From assembly GCA_900542175.1 (NCBI GenBank), contig UQNC01000003.1:38836-102835 (forward strand): a stretch of 64,000 nt of DNA. The letters are read 5' to 3'. This stretch comes from an uncultured Collinsella sp. Lineage in GTDB: Bacteria; Actinomycetota; Coriobacteriia; Coriobacteriales; Coriobacteriaceae. Position numbers and translations under genes: made by a program. This document shows, in pieces, positions 1 to 9,088 of this stretch; the stretch's first letter is position 1, and each line of letters starts with the position of its first letter. The notes below the pieces were generated by a model. The model ran no database searches, was not told the DNA's origin, and worked only from the letters and a program-made list of their open reading frames with translations.

Positions 1-401
1 CGGGCGTGCGCACGTTCCTCGACAATGTGGTGGCGCGAGCCAAGCAGACGGGCTATGCCGAGACCATGTATGGCCGCAGACGCCATATTCCCGAGCTCAA
101 GGCCAAAAACCCACAGCTCCGCGGCTTTGGTGAGCGCACGGCCATGAACCACCCCATGCAGGGCACCGCCGCCGACATCATCAAGATCGCCATGGCCCGC
201 GTAAGCCGCCGCCTGGAAGAAGAGGGTTTTGCCGCCCACATGATCTTGCAGGTACACGACGAACTGGACTTTGAGTGCCCCGTCGATGAAGTCGAGCGCC
301 TAACCACCATGGTCCGCGACGTCATGGAACACGTCGTAGACCTCCGAGTACCCCTCATTGCCGAAGCCAGCACCGGCATAACCTGGGCCGACGCGAAATA
401 G
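1..401 (+). CDS. polA: DNA polymerase I, C-terminal fragment (cut by window edge)
   Basis: The reading frame is open from the first bases and ends at TAG 399-401, giving the last ~133 residues of a family A DNA polymerase. The end of the polymerase domain is visible: the MYGRRRHIPEL stretch of the fingers, then the NHPMQGTAADIIK helix, and the LQVHDELDFE motif that holds the catalytic palm His-Asp-Glu (motif C). The enzyme fills gaps in repair and removes Okazaki primers. The 5' part, including any exonuclease domains, lies outside the window. No terminator follows directly on this strand. Confidence 0.95.
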   Translation, partial: GVRTFLDNVVARAKQTGYAETMYGRRRHIPELKAKNPQLRGFGERTAMNHPMQGTAADIIKIAMARVSRRLEEEGFAAHMILQVHDELDFECPVDEVERLTTMVRDVMEHVVDLRVPLIAEASTGITWADAK

Positions 402-450
402 GAAAACACTCCGTAAGGCAAGCTCGCCCAAGACGCAAGCCCCCACATAC

Positions 451-489
451 TTAAGATTTGGGACAAACACTACTGATTAATTTGTCCCA
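451..489. repeat. Short dispersed palindromic repeat, copy 1
   Basis: The arms TGGGACAAA (459-467) and TTTGTCCCA (481-489) are perfect inverted repeats around an AT-rich centre, preceded by TTAAGA. Nearly the same ~38-nt sequence recurs at 12815-12852, including the centre CTGATTAA, so it is a dispersed element rather than a chance hairpin. There is no T-run of terminator type. Confidence 0.65.
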
Positions 490-502
490 CAGTAACCAAA
501 AC

Positions 503-537
503 AGAGGGGAGCCCCTTCCAACAAGGGGCTCCCCTCT
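503..537 (-). terminator. Intrinsic terminator, likely for the minus-strand HAD gene
   Basis: Perfect 15-bp stem (503-517 with 523-537) and a 5-nt loop. Read on the minus strand the stem is followed by TGTTTTGG, a short U-rich tail. It could also stop polA transcripts from the other side. Confidence 0.65.
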
Positions 538-740
538 GCTCAAATCATTTCAGCTAAGTATCTAGACACTCAAGACGCCATCTTGGCGGCAGGAAAGTAA
601 ACCTAGGACCTGGCCGGGCGGCGCGGATTAGTTTTTCGTAGATTCCGCACGAGCCGGAAAGCACTTAATGTGCTTTCCGAGCGAGCCCAGGACCTGACCG
701 AACAAAAATCAAACGGCCGGCCCCGGGCATGGCGGCGAGT

Positions 741-1568
741 TTAACGAGCCGCCAGGATGGCGTCGATGAGCGTCAGTACGCCCCCGTCGTTGTTGCTCGG
801 AATGCGCCACTTGGCATGCGCGTTCATGTGCTCCTCGGCATTGTCCACGATAAAGCTATGCCCGACGCGCTCCAGCATGGGGATGTCGTTGTACGTATCG
901 CCCACGGCAGCGGCGTCGGCGATATCGATGCCCAGGCGCTCGCAGAGATGTGCTACGCCCGACCCCTTGTCGACGCCCAGATTCATAAAGTCGATCCACT
1001 CGCGGCCCGCATTGGTGACGTAGAGTTTGTCCGAGAACTCGGGGCTGTAGTCCTCGCGAAACGCTGGCTCGGCATCGTAGGCGGGGAAGAAGATCGAAAT
1101 CTTGTTAGACTCGATGTCAATGCCCTCAAAGCTATCGACGTAGTTGATCGTGTTGTAGTAGACGCTGATCTCGTCGTGGTATTGATGATCGCGGGCAAGT
1201 ACATAGAACTCGTCGAAGCAGCACAGGACGGGGACAGCGCGCGAATCCTCCGAGGCGCGGCTCAAGACCTGCTGATACAGCGCCACGTCGATAGTGCTCT
1301 TATAGATATAGTTGCCGCGGTAGATAACGCACGCGCCGTTATCGGGGCAAAAAGCGATGCGGCTCTTGATGTCCTCAAACATCTCCTCGAGTTTGGGGGC
1401 GGGGCGTCCGCTGGCGGGGCAGAACACGATGCCAGCCTCGGCGAGCTTGTCCAGGCGCTCGTCGAGGCCCTGAGGCAGCACGCGCTCGTCGGTCAGTAAC
1501 GTCTTGTCCATATCGACAGCGAGAATCTTAATGTTGCCGATGTTGGCGTCTGATTCGTAAGTCTGCAT
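741..1568 (-). CDS. Cof-type HAD-IIB phosphatase
   Basis: 275-residue haloacid dehalogenase superfamily hydrolase. Motif I is DMDKTLL near residue 20, with the nucleophile Asp and the acid/base Asp two residues later. Motif II lies in CPASGRP. A Cof-type cap follows, and motif IV is the GDTYNDIPML stretch near residue 225. Members dephosphorylate sugar phosphates or flavin/pyridoxal phosphates; the substrate cannot be told from sequence. The start is ATG 1566-1568 with GAAAGG a short distance upstream. It stands alone between polA and argG and is transcribed away from argG. Confidence 0.85.
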   Translation of the reverse strand: MQTYESDANIGNIKILAVDMDKTLLTDERVLPQGLDERLDKLAEAGIVFCPASGRPAPKLEEMFEDIKSRIAFCPDNGACVIYRGNYIYKSTIDVALYQQVLSRASEDSRAVPVLCCFDEFYVLARDHQYHDEISVYYNTINYVDSFEGIDIESNKISIFFPAYDAEPAFREDYSPEFSDKLYVTNAGREWIDFMNLGVDKGSGVAHLCERLGIDIADAAAVGDTYNDIPMLERVGHSFIVDNAEEHMNAHAKWRIPSNNDGGVLTLIDAILAAR

Positions 1569-2121
1569 AAAACGCGCCTTTCGGTTTCCAGAATGTTTCG
1601 GGTGATTGACCCTCTACTTGATAGTCGGGCGTATTTTCGCAGGATTGGCGCATATTTGCACCATCATTCACAAAGTAATGAAAAAACTTTTCAGAAATTT
1701 GAATTTGTCGCTTGTACAGCAGGCACTTTAGCGTAATATAGCGACCATCGAAAACGGAGACGGAAAAACAACCGCTTACCGAAGAAAAGGTACCGTTTAC
1801 GATATTAGAATTGCGCCCGGCGATAGGTGAAAGGAGAGGCAGATGCAGTTCGTAAAGATCATCACCACTGCAGATAATGCCATCCGACGCCAGCGCGCAA
1901 TTTCCCGACGACGATAACAATCGTCTCTGTTCGTATGGGGTGAAATGCCCCAACAGAGTCATTTTGAGGTCGTTGGGTTTTAGCACGATATAAACGCATG
2001 TTTCTAGGGCATGCTGTGCTGCTTTTTGCTATTTAACCTGATATTGCACGGTTTTTGACCTCGAAATGACTTGCAACTGACCGATATTCTAACTAGCTAC
2101 CAAGGGCGAAAGGAAACAGCC
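1569..2121. other. Long AT-richer intergenic region upstream of argG
   Basis: 553 bp between divergent genes, noticeably AT-richer than the flanking genes. A minus-strand open frame (1528-1986) is present but overlaps the HAD gene and looks non-coding. No clear promoter or arginine operator could be assigned. A small hairpin (GGGGTGAAATGCCCC) lies near 1937-1951. Confidence 0.5.
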
Positions 2122-3348
2122 ATGAGCAAGGAAAAAGTCGTTCTCGCATATTCCGGTGGTCTTGATACATCCGTATGTGTCAAGTGGCTCCAGGACGAGA
2201 AGAATCTCGATGTCGTTTGTGTCTGCGGCAACGTGGGCCAGGAGGAGACCGGTCTGGACGCCAAGAAGCAGAAGGCCCTCGACCTGGGCGTTCTGGATTG
2301 CCAGGTGCTCGATCTGCGCGACGAGTTCTCCGATGAGTTCCTGACTAAGGCTATCGCCGCAAACTCTATGTACGAGAACAAGTATCCGCTGCTCTCCGCC
2401 CTGTCCCGCCCGTTGCTCGCCAAGAAGCTTGTCGAGGTCGCTCACGAGTTTGGCGCGACCTACGTCGCTCACGGCTGCACCGGCAAGGGTAACGACCAGG
2501 TTCGTTTTGAGGCTGCCGTCAAGGCCCTCGACCCCGAGCTTAAGGTTATCGCCCCGGTTCGCGAGTGGGATCTTAAGTGCCGTCCCGACGAGGTCGCCTA
2601 TGCTCACGCCCACAACGTGCCGGTTCCCGAGGGTGCCAACGACAACCCCTATTCCATCGACGACAACCTGTGGGGTCGTGCCATTGAGTGCGGCCACCTG
2701 GAGGATCCCTGGAACGAGCCGCTCGACGACGCCTGGGTTATGACCAAGAATCCCGAGGACACGCCCGACACCCCGACGTATACCGAGATTGAGTTTGAGG
2801 CCGGCAAGCCCGTCGCCGTCGACGGCAAGAAGATGAAGCTCTCCGAGATCATCATCGCACTCAACAAGATCTCGGGCGACAACGGCTTTGGCCGTCTCGA
2901 CCTGGTCGAGGACCGTCTGGTGGGCCTTAAGAGCCGCGAGTGCTATGAGGTTCCCGGCGCCCTGACGCTCATCACCGCCCACAAGGCACTCGAGGATATC
3001 TGCGTCGAGGGCGACCTGCTCAAGACCAAGATTAAGCTCGAGCAGGATTGGGCCACCGCCGTGTACAACGGCCAGTGGTACAGCCCGCTCAAAAACGCGC
3101 TCGATGCCTTTATGGCCGACACCCAGAAGTTCGTGACCGGCACCGTCCGTCTGAAGTTCTTTAAGGGCAACTGCCATGTCGTCGGCCGCAAGAGCCCGTT
3201 TAGCCTGTATGACTACGGTCTGGCTACCTACGACCGCGACACTACGTTTGACGAGAAGGCCAGCGCCGGCTTTATCGAGATCGATACGCTGTCGCTCAAG
3301 ACGTGGGCTAAGGTCCAGGGCCCCAGCTCTGCTGCCGCCCAGGCCTAG
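2122..3348 (+). CDS. argG: Argininosuccinate synthase
   Basis: Joins citrulline and aspartate with ATP to make argininosuccinate, the penultimate step of arginine synthesis. 408 residues, the normal length of the shorter (type I) enzymes. The N-terminal ATP pyrophosphatase loop AYSGGLDTS is at residues ~9-17, and the THGCTGKGNDQVRFE-type motif follows near residue 115 (here AHGCTGKGNDQVR). ATG 2122 is chosen because AAAGGAAA lies just upstream; an in-frame start at 2071 would add 17 residues that do not look like the family. argH lies ~520 bp downstream on the same strand, but a terminator separates them. Confidence 0.96.
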   Translation: MSKEKVVLAYSGGLDTSVCVKWLQDEKNLDVVCVCGNVGQEETGLDAKKQKALDLGVLDCQVLDLRDEFSDEFLTKAIAANSMYENKYPLLSALSRPLLAKKLVEVAHEFGATYVAHGCTGKGNDQVRFEAAVKALDPELKVIAPVREWDLKCRPDEVAYAHAHNVPVPEGANDNPYSIDDNLWGRAIECGHLEDPWNEPLDDAWVMTKNPEDTPDTPTYTEIEFEAGKPVAVDGKKMKLSEIIIALNKISGDNGFGRLDLVEDRLVGLKSRECYEVPGALTLITAHKALEDICVEGDLLKTKIKLEQDWATAVYNGQWYSPLKNALDAFMADTQKFVTGTVRLKFFKGNCHVVGRKSPFSLYDYGLATYDRDTTFDEKASAGFIEIDTLSLKTWAKVQGPSSAAAQA

Positions 3349-3501
3349 CGCCTCCTTCCTTTGGTATCCGCGCGGCCCATCCGCGTGATACATAACGGGC
3401 GCATGGGGTCCCTGCCTTTCGTTATGCTTGCTGACACTTCTTAACATCGGTGGCCCCTACGTTCCGCCCGCATATATGATGCCGCGTCTGCGGCTGAGTC
3501 C

Positions 3502-3531
3502 GAGCCCCGCCGGGGTTGTCCGGCGGGGCTC
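3502..3531 (+). terminator. GC-rich hairpin after argG
   Basis: 12-bp perfect stem (GAGCCCCGCCGG with CCGGCGGGGCTC) and a 6-nt loop. The tail is CTCCTATC, poor in T, so termination may be only partial. Confidence 0.55.
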
Positions 3532-3581
3532 CTCCTATCAATTTGACGGCCCTGCGCCTATATATATGGGGAGTATCCATT

Positions 3582-3752
3582 ATGTTCAATGCTATCGCGC
3601 ATGCTTTACTTGCCCTCGCGCCCGAGTTCGATGCTGCAAAGGTCGAGGACGTTCCTATGAGCCTAAAGGCCTGGATCGATGGTTCGCAGGGCAACATTCG
3701 GAGGGAGACGTTGGGCGCCAAGTGCATGGCGCGTCACTTCTTTGCAAATTAG
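3582..3752 (+). CDS. Possible small protein of unknown function
   Basis: 56 codons starting MFNAIAHALLALAPEF. The start is preceded by GGGGAG at good spacing and by an AT-rich stretch (CTATATATATGG) that could hold a promoter. Composition is balanced and codon use resembles the neighbours. No family is recognised. It sits between argG and argH behind a terminator, so it would be its own unit or the head of the argH transcript. A chance frame cannot be excluded. Confidence 0.35.
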   Translation: MFNAIAHALLALAPEFDAAKVEDVPMSLKAWIDGSQGNIRRETLGAKCMARHFFAN

Positions 3753-3870
3753 CTATATGGCCTCGCACATGGTGGGGAATATGCAAAACTAGCGGTTGAG
3801 AAATCGCTTTAGCGACAGGGCGCATTGCTTTGGGCGCTTGTTTTGGGATTTGATGAAAGGGGACGGTTCC

Positions 3871-5301
3871 ATGGCTCTTTGGGGCGGTCGTTTTGAGGCA
3901 GGCGTGGCCGAGGTCACGCAGGAGTTTGGCGCGTCGTTGCCGGTTGACAAACATCTCTATAAGCAGGATATCGCCGGATCTAAGGCACATGCCAAGATGC
4001 TGGCGGCCCAGGGCATTATCAGCGCCGAGGACGAGCAGGCGATTGCCGAGGGCCTGACCGGAATCGAACAGGATATCGATGCCGGCAACTTCACCTTTGA
4101 TATCAACGACGAGGACATTCATATGTCCATCGAAAGCGAGCTGACGCGTCGTATCGGCGAGGCTGGCAAGCGCTTGCATACTGGGCGTTCGCGCAACGAC
4201 CAGGTGGCGACCGATACGCGCCTGGGCGTCAAGGCGCTGGCCAAGGAGCTCATGGAGGCCAATCTTGAGCTGCGCCATGTGCTGGTGGATGCGGCCAAGA
4301 AGTACGACAAGGTGATTCTTCCGGGCTACACGCATATGCAGCACGCTCAGCCCGTGCTGCTGTCACATCATCTGCTGGCGTATTCCTGGATGTTCGCGCG
4401 CGACTTTACGCGCCTGAAGGCCGCCTTTGATGCCGCCGACAACTGCCCGCTGGGTGCTGCCGCGCTTGCCGGTACGAGCTATCCGCTCGATCGCCAGATG
4501 ACGGCTGCCGAGCTTGGCTTTGCGGGTGTGATTCCCAACTCGCTCGATGCGGTTTCCGACCGTGATTTCCTGCTCGATCTGCATTACGCCGGCTCCGTCA
4601 TGGCGATGCACCTGTCGCGTCTTTCCGAGGAGATCGTGCTGTGGTCGAGCTCCGAATTTGGCTTTATCACGCTTTCAGACTCCTACTCCACCGGCTCGTC
4701 CATCATGCCGCAGAAGAAGAATCCCGACTTTGCCGAGCTTATCCGCGGTAAGAGCGGTCGCGTGTACGGCAACCTGGTGCAGCTGCTGGTAACCATGAAG
4801 GGCCTGCCGCTCGCTTATAACAAGGACTTGCAGGAGGACAAGGAGGGCGCGCTCGATACCGCTCACACGCTCATGCAGTGCCTGTCCGTTATGGCCGGAA
4901 TGATTTCGACCTGGACCGTCAACGAGGATGCCATGGCGCGCGAGTGCGGCGTGGGGCATCTTGCCGCCACCGATGTTGCCGATTACCTGGCTAAGCGTGG
5001 TCTGCCGTTCCGTGAGGCACATGCCGTGGTGGGCCATCTGGTCCTGATGTGTGAGAAGCACGGCTGCAATCTTGAGGACCTGCCGTTTGAGGTGTTCCAG
5101 GAGGCAAGCCCGCTCTTTGAGCGCGACATTACCGAGGCGCTCGACATCCCGTCGATTGTCGCCGCACGCACGACCGAGGGCGGTACCGCCCCTGCCGCCG
5201 TTGCCGTGCAGCTGCAGCGTGCCGAGGCGCAGCTCGTGGCCGACGAAGGCGTGTTTGGATCGCTAACCAAGGTTGTCGAGATGGGTCACGGGGCAAAGTA
5301 A
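3871..5301 (+). CDS. argH: Argininosuccinate lyase
   Basis: Splits argininosuccinate into arginine and fumarate. 476 residues, normal for the fumarase/aspartase superfamily. The superfamily signature GSSIMPQKKNPD begins near residue 275 with the flexible catalytic-loop serine. The HTGRSRNDQVATD region and GYTHMQHAQP (catalytic His) lie upstream of it. The start ATG 3871 fits the conserved MALWGGRF N-terminus and has GAAAGG at 3854-3859; an upstream in-frame start at 3796 would add 25 unrelated residues. Confidence 0.96.
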   Translation: MALWGGRFEAGVAEVTQEFGASLPVDKHLYKQDIAGSKAHAKMLAAQGIISAEDEQAIAEGLTGIEQDIDAGNFTFDINDEDIHMSIESELTRRIGEAGKRLHTGRSRNDQVATDTRLGVKALAKELMEANLELRHVLVDAAKKYDKVILPGYTHMQHAQPVLLSHHLLAYSWMFARDFTRLKAAFDAADNCPLGAAALAGTSYPLDRQMTAAELGFAGVIPNSLDAVSDRDFLLDLHYAGSVMAMHLSRLSEEIVLWSSSEFGFITLSDSYSTGSSIMPQKKNPDFAELIRGKSGRVYGNLVQLLVTMKGLPLAYNKDLQEDKEGALDTAHTLMQCLSVMAGMISTWTVNEDAMARECGVGHLAATDVADYLAKRGLPFREAHAVVGHLVLMCEKHGCNLEDLPFEVFQEASPLFERDITEALDIPSIVAARTTEGGTAPAAVAVQLQRAEAQLVADEGVFGSLTKVVEMGHGAK

Positions 5302-5685
5302 AGGTTTGGCTGAAGACGTATTGTCCATTTATTGATAAATCGTTTTTGCTTTACGGGCGTCTGCTGATGCGGGCGCCCCTATTTTGCTGCTATGGGGGAG
5401 GGGCTTGTCGAGAACTTCTGTAGGACCTTTGGGCAGGTTGTGAAGGGGGTACGTTCGCGGGTGGCAACCGACCGCCCGCTCTGTTCGATGTGGTTGATGA
5501 GCGGTCGGATGGTACTCTAATCGGGCTTCGAAACAGAAGTGACACATATGGAGCGCTTTAATAAATTGCAGCGTTTCAATAAACAGCTTTTTGTTTAACT
5601 GCATCTAAAACTCTGTTACGATGCAGTCCAGGCGGGTGCCGGAATGGGACTTGGGCACGCGCGAACCTACTTGAAAGGCTACCTT
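5302..5685. other. Intergenic region argH / ndk
   Basis: 384 bp. The argH terminator occupies the start. The last ~100 bp are AT-rich and hold TACGAT (about 5618) as a possible -10 for ndk; no convincing -35 at 17 bp. Nothing coding is supported. Confidence 0.5.
5355..5385 (+). terminator. Intrinsic terminator of argH
   Basis: 10-bp stem with two G-U pairs (GGGCGTCTGC with GCGGGCGCCC), TGAT loop, then CTATTTT. Confidence 0.75.
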
Positions 5686-6090
5686 ATGGCTATCGAGAAG
5701 ACCTTCATCATGATTAAGCCCGACGCCGTGCGCGATCGCAAGATCGGCGAGATCGTTGCTCGTATTGAGCGTAGCGGCCTTGTCATCGAGCGCATGGAGA
5801 TGACCACGCTCGAGCGCGCTACCGTCGAGGAGCACTACGCCCATCTGGCCGACAAGCCCTTCTTTGGCGGTCTCTGCGACTTTATGACGAGCGGTCCGGT
5901 CGTCAAGATGGTCGTTTCCGGTCTCTCCGCTGTCTCCAAGATGCGCACCCTTATGGGCACTACCAACCCGCTTGATGCTGCTCCTGGCACCATCCGCGGC
6001 GACTTCGCCGTCGATGTCAACGCCAACGTGATTCACGGCTCCGACTGCCTGGAGAACGCCGAGATCGAGATCAAGCGCTTCTTTGGCTAA
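5686..6090 (+). CDS. ndk: Nucleoside diphosphate kinase
   Basis: Transfers the gamma phosphate of ATP to nucleoside diphosphates and so balances NTP and dNTP pools. 134 residues, the usual length. The N-terminus reads TFIMIKPDAV, and the active site is VIHGSD with the phosphorylated histidine at residue 117. The start is ATG 5686 with GAAAGG about 8 nt upstream; an in-frame ATG at 5644 is further from any binding site. Monocistronic, closed by a strong terminator. Confidence 0.97.
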   Translation: MAIEKTFIMIKPDAVRDRKIGEIVARIERSGLVIERMEMTTLERATVEEHYAHLADKPFFGGLCDFMTSGPVVKMVVSGLSAVSKMRTLMGTTNPLDAAPGTIRGDFAVDVNANVIHGSDCLENAEIEIKRFFG

Positions 6091-6128
6091 ACCAGCTTTG
6101 ACTCCTTAAAGCTGTTAGCGTGTGGCTT

Positions 6129-6164
6129 GGGCGCCGCGGAACTCCATCCGCGGCGCCCTTTTAT
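6129..6164 (+). terminator. Intrinsic terminator of ndk
   Basis: 12-bp perfect stem (GGGCGCCGCGGA with TCCGCGGCGCCC), 6-nt loop, then TTTTAT. Confidence 0.9.
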
Positions 6165-6200
6165 ATTCCAGTAGATTTTTGGGACATGCCTAGAAATCCA

Positions 6201-6246
6201 CTAAAGAGCCCCCGCCTGGAATGTGCGTGCATTCCAGGCGGGGGCT
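6201..6246 (-). terminator. Intrinsic terminator of rpiB
   Basis: 17-bp perfect stem (6207-6223 with 6230-6246) around a 6-nt loop. Read on the minus strand it is followed by CTTTAG. It lies 28 bp beyond the rpiB stop. Confidence 0.8.
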
Positions 6247-6273
6247 GTCGCTAGCGTATGGCGTTGTAAGTCT

Positions 6274-6741
6274 TTAGGCCTCGTCGACGACCTTGAGACC
6301 GCGGGTCTGGTCGATCTCGTTGAGGAGGTTGACGCGACGCTCGTGGCGGCCGCCCTCGAACTCGGCGTCGAGCCACTCGTCGACGATCATCTTAGCGAGC
6401 TCGGAGCCAACGACGCGGGCGCCAAAGGCGAGCACGTTGGTGTTGTTGTGCATGCGGGAGAGCTTGGCGCTGAAGGGCTCGGAGCACACGACGGCGCGTA
6501 CGCCCTCGACCTTGTTGGCAGCCAGGCTGATCCCGACGCCGGTACCGCAGATCAGGATGCCCAGGTCGACGTCGCCGTTGGCAACGGCCTTACCCACCTT
6601 GTAGCCGGCGATGGGGTAGTCAAAGCTCTCGGAGGTGTCGGTGCCAAAGTTCACGACCTCGCAGCCGCGCTCCTTCAGGTGCTCGGAAATGATGTTCTTG
6701 AGCTCGACGGCGGCGTGGTCGTTACCGATACCGATCTTCAT
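6274..6741 (-). CDS. rpiB: Ribose-5-phosphate isomerase B
   Basis: Interconverts ribose 5-phosphate and ribulose 5-phosphate in the pentose phosphate pathway; LacA/RpiB family. 155 residues. The N-terminal GNDHAAVELK binds the phosphate, the catalytic cysteine is in ICGTGVGIS (residue 65), and a C-terminal helix supplies phosphate-binding Arg residues in GGRHERR. The start ATG 6741 matches the conserved MKIGIGNDHA; the frame stays open upstream, but that extension is not family-like. A GGAACC-type binding site (weak) precedes it. The close relative allose isomerase cannot be fully ruled out. Confidence 0.9.
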   Translation of the reverse strand: MKIGIGNDHAAVELKNIISEHLKERGCEVVNFGTDTSESFDYPIAGYKVGKAVANGDVDLGILICGTGVGISLAANKVEGVRAVVCSEPFSAKLSRMHNNTNVLAFGARVVGSELAKMIVDEWLDAEFEGGRHERRVNLLNEIDQTRGLKVVDEA

Positions 6742-7013
6742 AGATGGTTCCTCTCTGGTCTGTGCGGCGCAAATGCTAAAGGTGTTTACCGCGTTCGACT
6801 GCATGATAGCGCGACTTTTGTGTAAACGCTCGGGCGTTTTTTGATCAAACGCTTTAGCAGGCAACAAGACCCGCTTTTCATGAATGAATGCCGCCAGTTT
6901 GTGCTTGAGCGCCGTCCGCCGGAACCATGGTTGCGGTTTTTGATGCATTGTTATCAAATAGAAGAGCTAATTATTTTTGAGAGACCAGCCCGTTATGCAA
7001 GCAGGAGATACCT

Positions 7014-8333
7014 ATGCCTACCGATTCCCTTCGTGATGCCGCGTTTTGCGATGTTTTGAACCGCGAGCTTGTCTGTGCGCTCGGCTGCACCGAGCCTATT
7101 GCCGTTGCCTATGCAGCGGCGTTGGCGAGCCAGACGCTCGGTTGCGAACCCGATCATATGGACGTTGCCTGCTCGGGCAACATCATCAAGAACGTTAAGA
7201 GCGTGACCGTGCCCAACTCGGGCGGTATGCACGGTATTGAAGCTGCAGCCGTGCTGGGTGCCGTGGGCGGTGACGCCAAGAGCGCGCTTGAGGTGCTCGA
7301 GAGCGTTAACGATGAAGACCGCGCTCGTGTGGCCGAGCTCCTCGCCGACGCCGGCTACTGCGATGTGTCGCTTGTCGAGGGTGTGCCCAACCTCTACATC
7401 AAGGTGACTGCGACGGCCGGGGGCCATACCGCGGCCGTCGAGATTACCGATCACCACACTAATGTCACGTGCCATACGCTCGATGGTATTCCGGTATGCG
7501 GCAAGTCGGCGGGGGAGTGCGCCGCCTGCGCCGAGCGCGTGGTGGCCGAGCGTGCGGCAGATAACGCCGATACGCCCATGTCCATTGATTCCATCATCGA
7601 CTTTATCGAGGACGGTGACATTGAGGGCGCCCGCGCTGCCGTTGAGCGTCAGATTGAGCTGAATGGCGCAATCAGTGCCGAGGGCCTTGCGCACGCTTGG
7701 GGCGCCGAGGTGGGTCGTACGCTGCTGGGTGCTCGTGCCGATGACGTCGCCTGCCGTGCCCGTGCCCGTGCGGCCGCCGGGTCCGACGCCCGCATGAACG
7801 GTTGCGCGCTGCCGGTCGCCATTGTGTGCGGCTCGGGCAATCAAGGCATTACCTGCGCATTGCCCGTCATGGAGTATGCCGAGTACCTGCGTTGCGACCA
7901 CGAGCGTCTGGTGCGCGCCGTGATGCTGTCCGATCTTATCGCCGTGCATATCAAGAGCTATATTGGTGCGCTTTCGGCGTTTTGCGGCGCTATTTGCGCC
8001 GCGTGCGGCGCCGGCGCTGCGATTACCTGGCTGTGCGGTGGCACGCGCGAGCAGATTGGCGCGACGGTCTCGAATACGCTCGGTAACGTGGGCGGCATCG
8101 TGTGCGACGGCGCCAAGGCGAGTTGTGCCGCCAAGATTTCGGCTGCCGTCGATGCAGCGATTCTGGGCCATGATATGGCCATGCAGGGTCGCGGCTTCCG
8201 CGCCGGCGAGGGCCTGATCCAAGATACCGTTGAGCAGACAATCGCCAGTATGGGCTACGTAGGCCGTGTGGGCATGAAAGATACCGACGTCGAGATCCTC
8301 AACATCATGATCGGCAAAACCCAAGTGTGCTAG
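7014..8333 (+). CDS. cyuA: L-cysteine desulfidase family protein (UPF0597)
   Basis: Predicted [4Fe-4S] cysteine desulfidase that breaks L-cysteine into pyruvate, ammonia and sulfide, related to the serine dehydratase alpha chain. 439 residues, the usual family length. The N-terminal CALGCTEPIAVAYA signature is at residues ~23-36 and conserved glycine/cysteine-rich segments follow (CSGNIIKNVKSV, GGIVCDGAKASCAAK), the latter being the likely cluster-binding region. Start ATG 7014 has AGGAG at 7003-7007. Its stop shares the bases CTAG with the stop of the convergent HAD gene. The encoded activity could help anaerobic cysteine catabolism; the substrate is inferred from the family. Confidence 0.85.
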   Translation: MPTDSLRDAAFCDVLNRELVCALGCTEPIAVAYAAALASQTLGCEPDHMDVACSGNIIKNVKSVTVPNSGGMHGIEAAAVLGAVGGDAKSALEVLESVNDEDRARVAELLADAGYCDVSLVEGVPNLYIKVTATAGGHTAAVEITDHHTNVTCHTLDGIPVCGKSAGECAACAERVVAERAADNADTPMSIDSIIDFIEDGDIEGARAAVERQIELNGAISAEGLAHAWGAEVGRTLLGARADDVACRARARAAAGSDARMNGCALPVAIVCGSGNQGITCALPVMEYAEYLRCDHERLVRAVMLSDLIAVHIKSYIGALSAFCGAICAACGAGAAITWLCGGTREQIGATVSNTLGNVGGIVCDGAKASCAAKISAAVDAAILGHDMAMQGRGFRAGEGLIQDTVEQTIASMGYVGRVGMKDTDVEILNIMIGKTQVC

Positions 8334-9088
8334 GACAGTTCGTCGGCTACTTGGTGTTCGTAGAAGGCTTCTACTACGGCGTTAAAGTCGCGGGCGAAGC
8401 CTTCCATGGTTCCGCGCCAGGTGACTCGGTTGGGCTTGCCCTGGCCTACATAGGCAGTCTGAATGCCGCAGGCGGGACTAGGGAAGTCGCGTTTGGGATC
8501 GTTGCCCACCATAAGGACCTCGTGCGGTTCGAGTCCCATCACCTGAAGCTGCTCTAGATAGTAGGTGGCATCAGGCTTGCAGCGGGTGGCGTTTCCCATG
8601 TGCGTGACGAGCTCAAAGGGGGCGTCGGCCAGGTCGCCCCAACCCATGCGGCACTCGATGGCCCCCTGCGGAAAGCTGGGGTTGGTAAAGAGCGCGCAGC
8701 GCAGCCCTGCGTCCTGTACGGTCTGAAGCGCGGCGTGTGCGCCCGGCATGGCATGGGCGTTGATGAGTTCGTCATTCTTGTACGGAAGAACTTCGCGGTC
8801 GTAGTAGGTAAACGCCTCGTAGATAAGTGGGTCCGAGAGGCAAATGCCGCATCGGCGCTCGACCTCTTCTTGGTAAAACTCAAGATTGGTGCGATTGTCC
8901 GTGCTGCTGCGGCGATTGGCGTTGAGGTCGACCAGGATGGTGCCGAGGCGTGCCATCGTGCCACCGCGGCTGCGGCGACCGATATCCGCGAGCATCGAAG
9001 AGACATCCTTAAAATATCGAAGGATGAACGCGTTGAGGTTGATGCTAAGAAGCGTTTCGTCCATATCGAAAACGACTGCTTTGAGCAC
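8330..9088 (-). CDS. HAD-family hydrolase
   Basis: 252 residues beginning VLKAVVFDMDETLL, where both motif I aspartates are visible. An alpha-helical cap follows, then motif II in LFTNPSF and the late motif VGNDPKRDFPSP. It belongs to the haloacid dehalogenase superfamily and is probably a small-molecule phosphatase of unknown substrate. The start is taken as GTG 9086-9088 because GAGAAAGG sits 7 nt upstream. A longer frame to 9241 would add 51 residues ahead of the first beta strand and is less likely. Convergent with cyuA. Confidence 0.8.
   Translation of the reverse strand: MLKAVVFDMDETLLSINLNAFILRYFKDVSSMLADIGRRSRGGTMARLGTILVDLNANRRSSTDNRTNLEFYQEEVERRCGICLSDPLIYEAFTYYDREVLPYKNDELINAHAMPGAHAALQTVQDAGLRCALFTNPSFPQGAIECRMGWGDLADAPFELVTHMGNATRCKPDATYYLEQLQVMGLEPHEVLMVGNDPKRDFPSPACGIQTAYVGQGKPNRVTWRGTMEGFARDFNAVVEAFYEHQVADELS

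Larger units (their letters stand above)
402..740. other. Intergenic region polA / HAD hydrolase
   Basis: 339 bp between convergent genes with no credible coding frame. It holds a 39-nt palindromic repeat (451-489), a strong hairpin (503-537) and a smaller 9-bp hairpin at 656-678 (GGAAAGCAC / GTGCTTTCC) without a T-run. Confidence 0.6.
3349..3870. other. Intergenic region argG / argH
   Basis: 522 bp holding the hairpin at 3502-3531 and a possible 56-codon gene at 3582-3752. The rest (3753-3870) shows only the argH ribosome binding site GAAAGG at 3854-3859. Confidence 0.5.

Noticed and set aside
1528..1986. 152-codon frame on the minus strand upstream of the HAD gene
   Set aside because: Overlaps the start of the HAD gene, has odd codon use, no ribosome site and no recognisable fold; the AT-rich control region explains it better.
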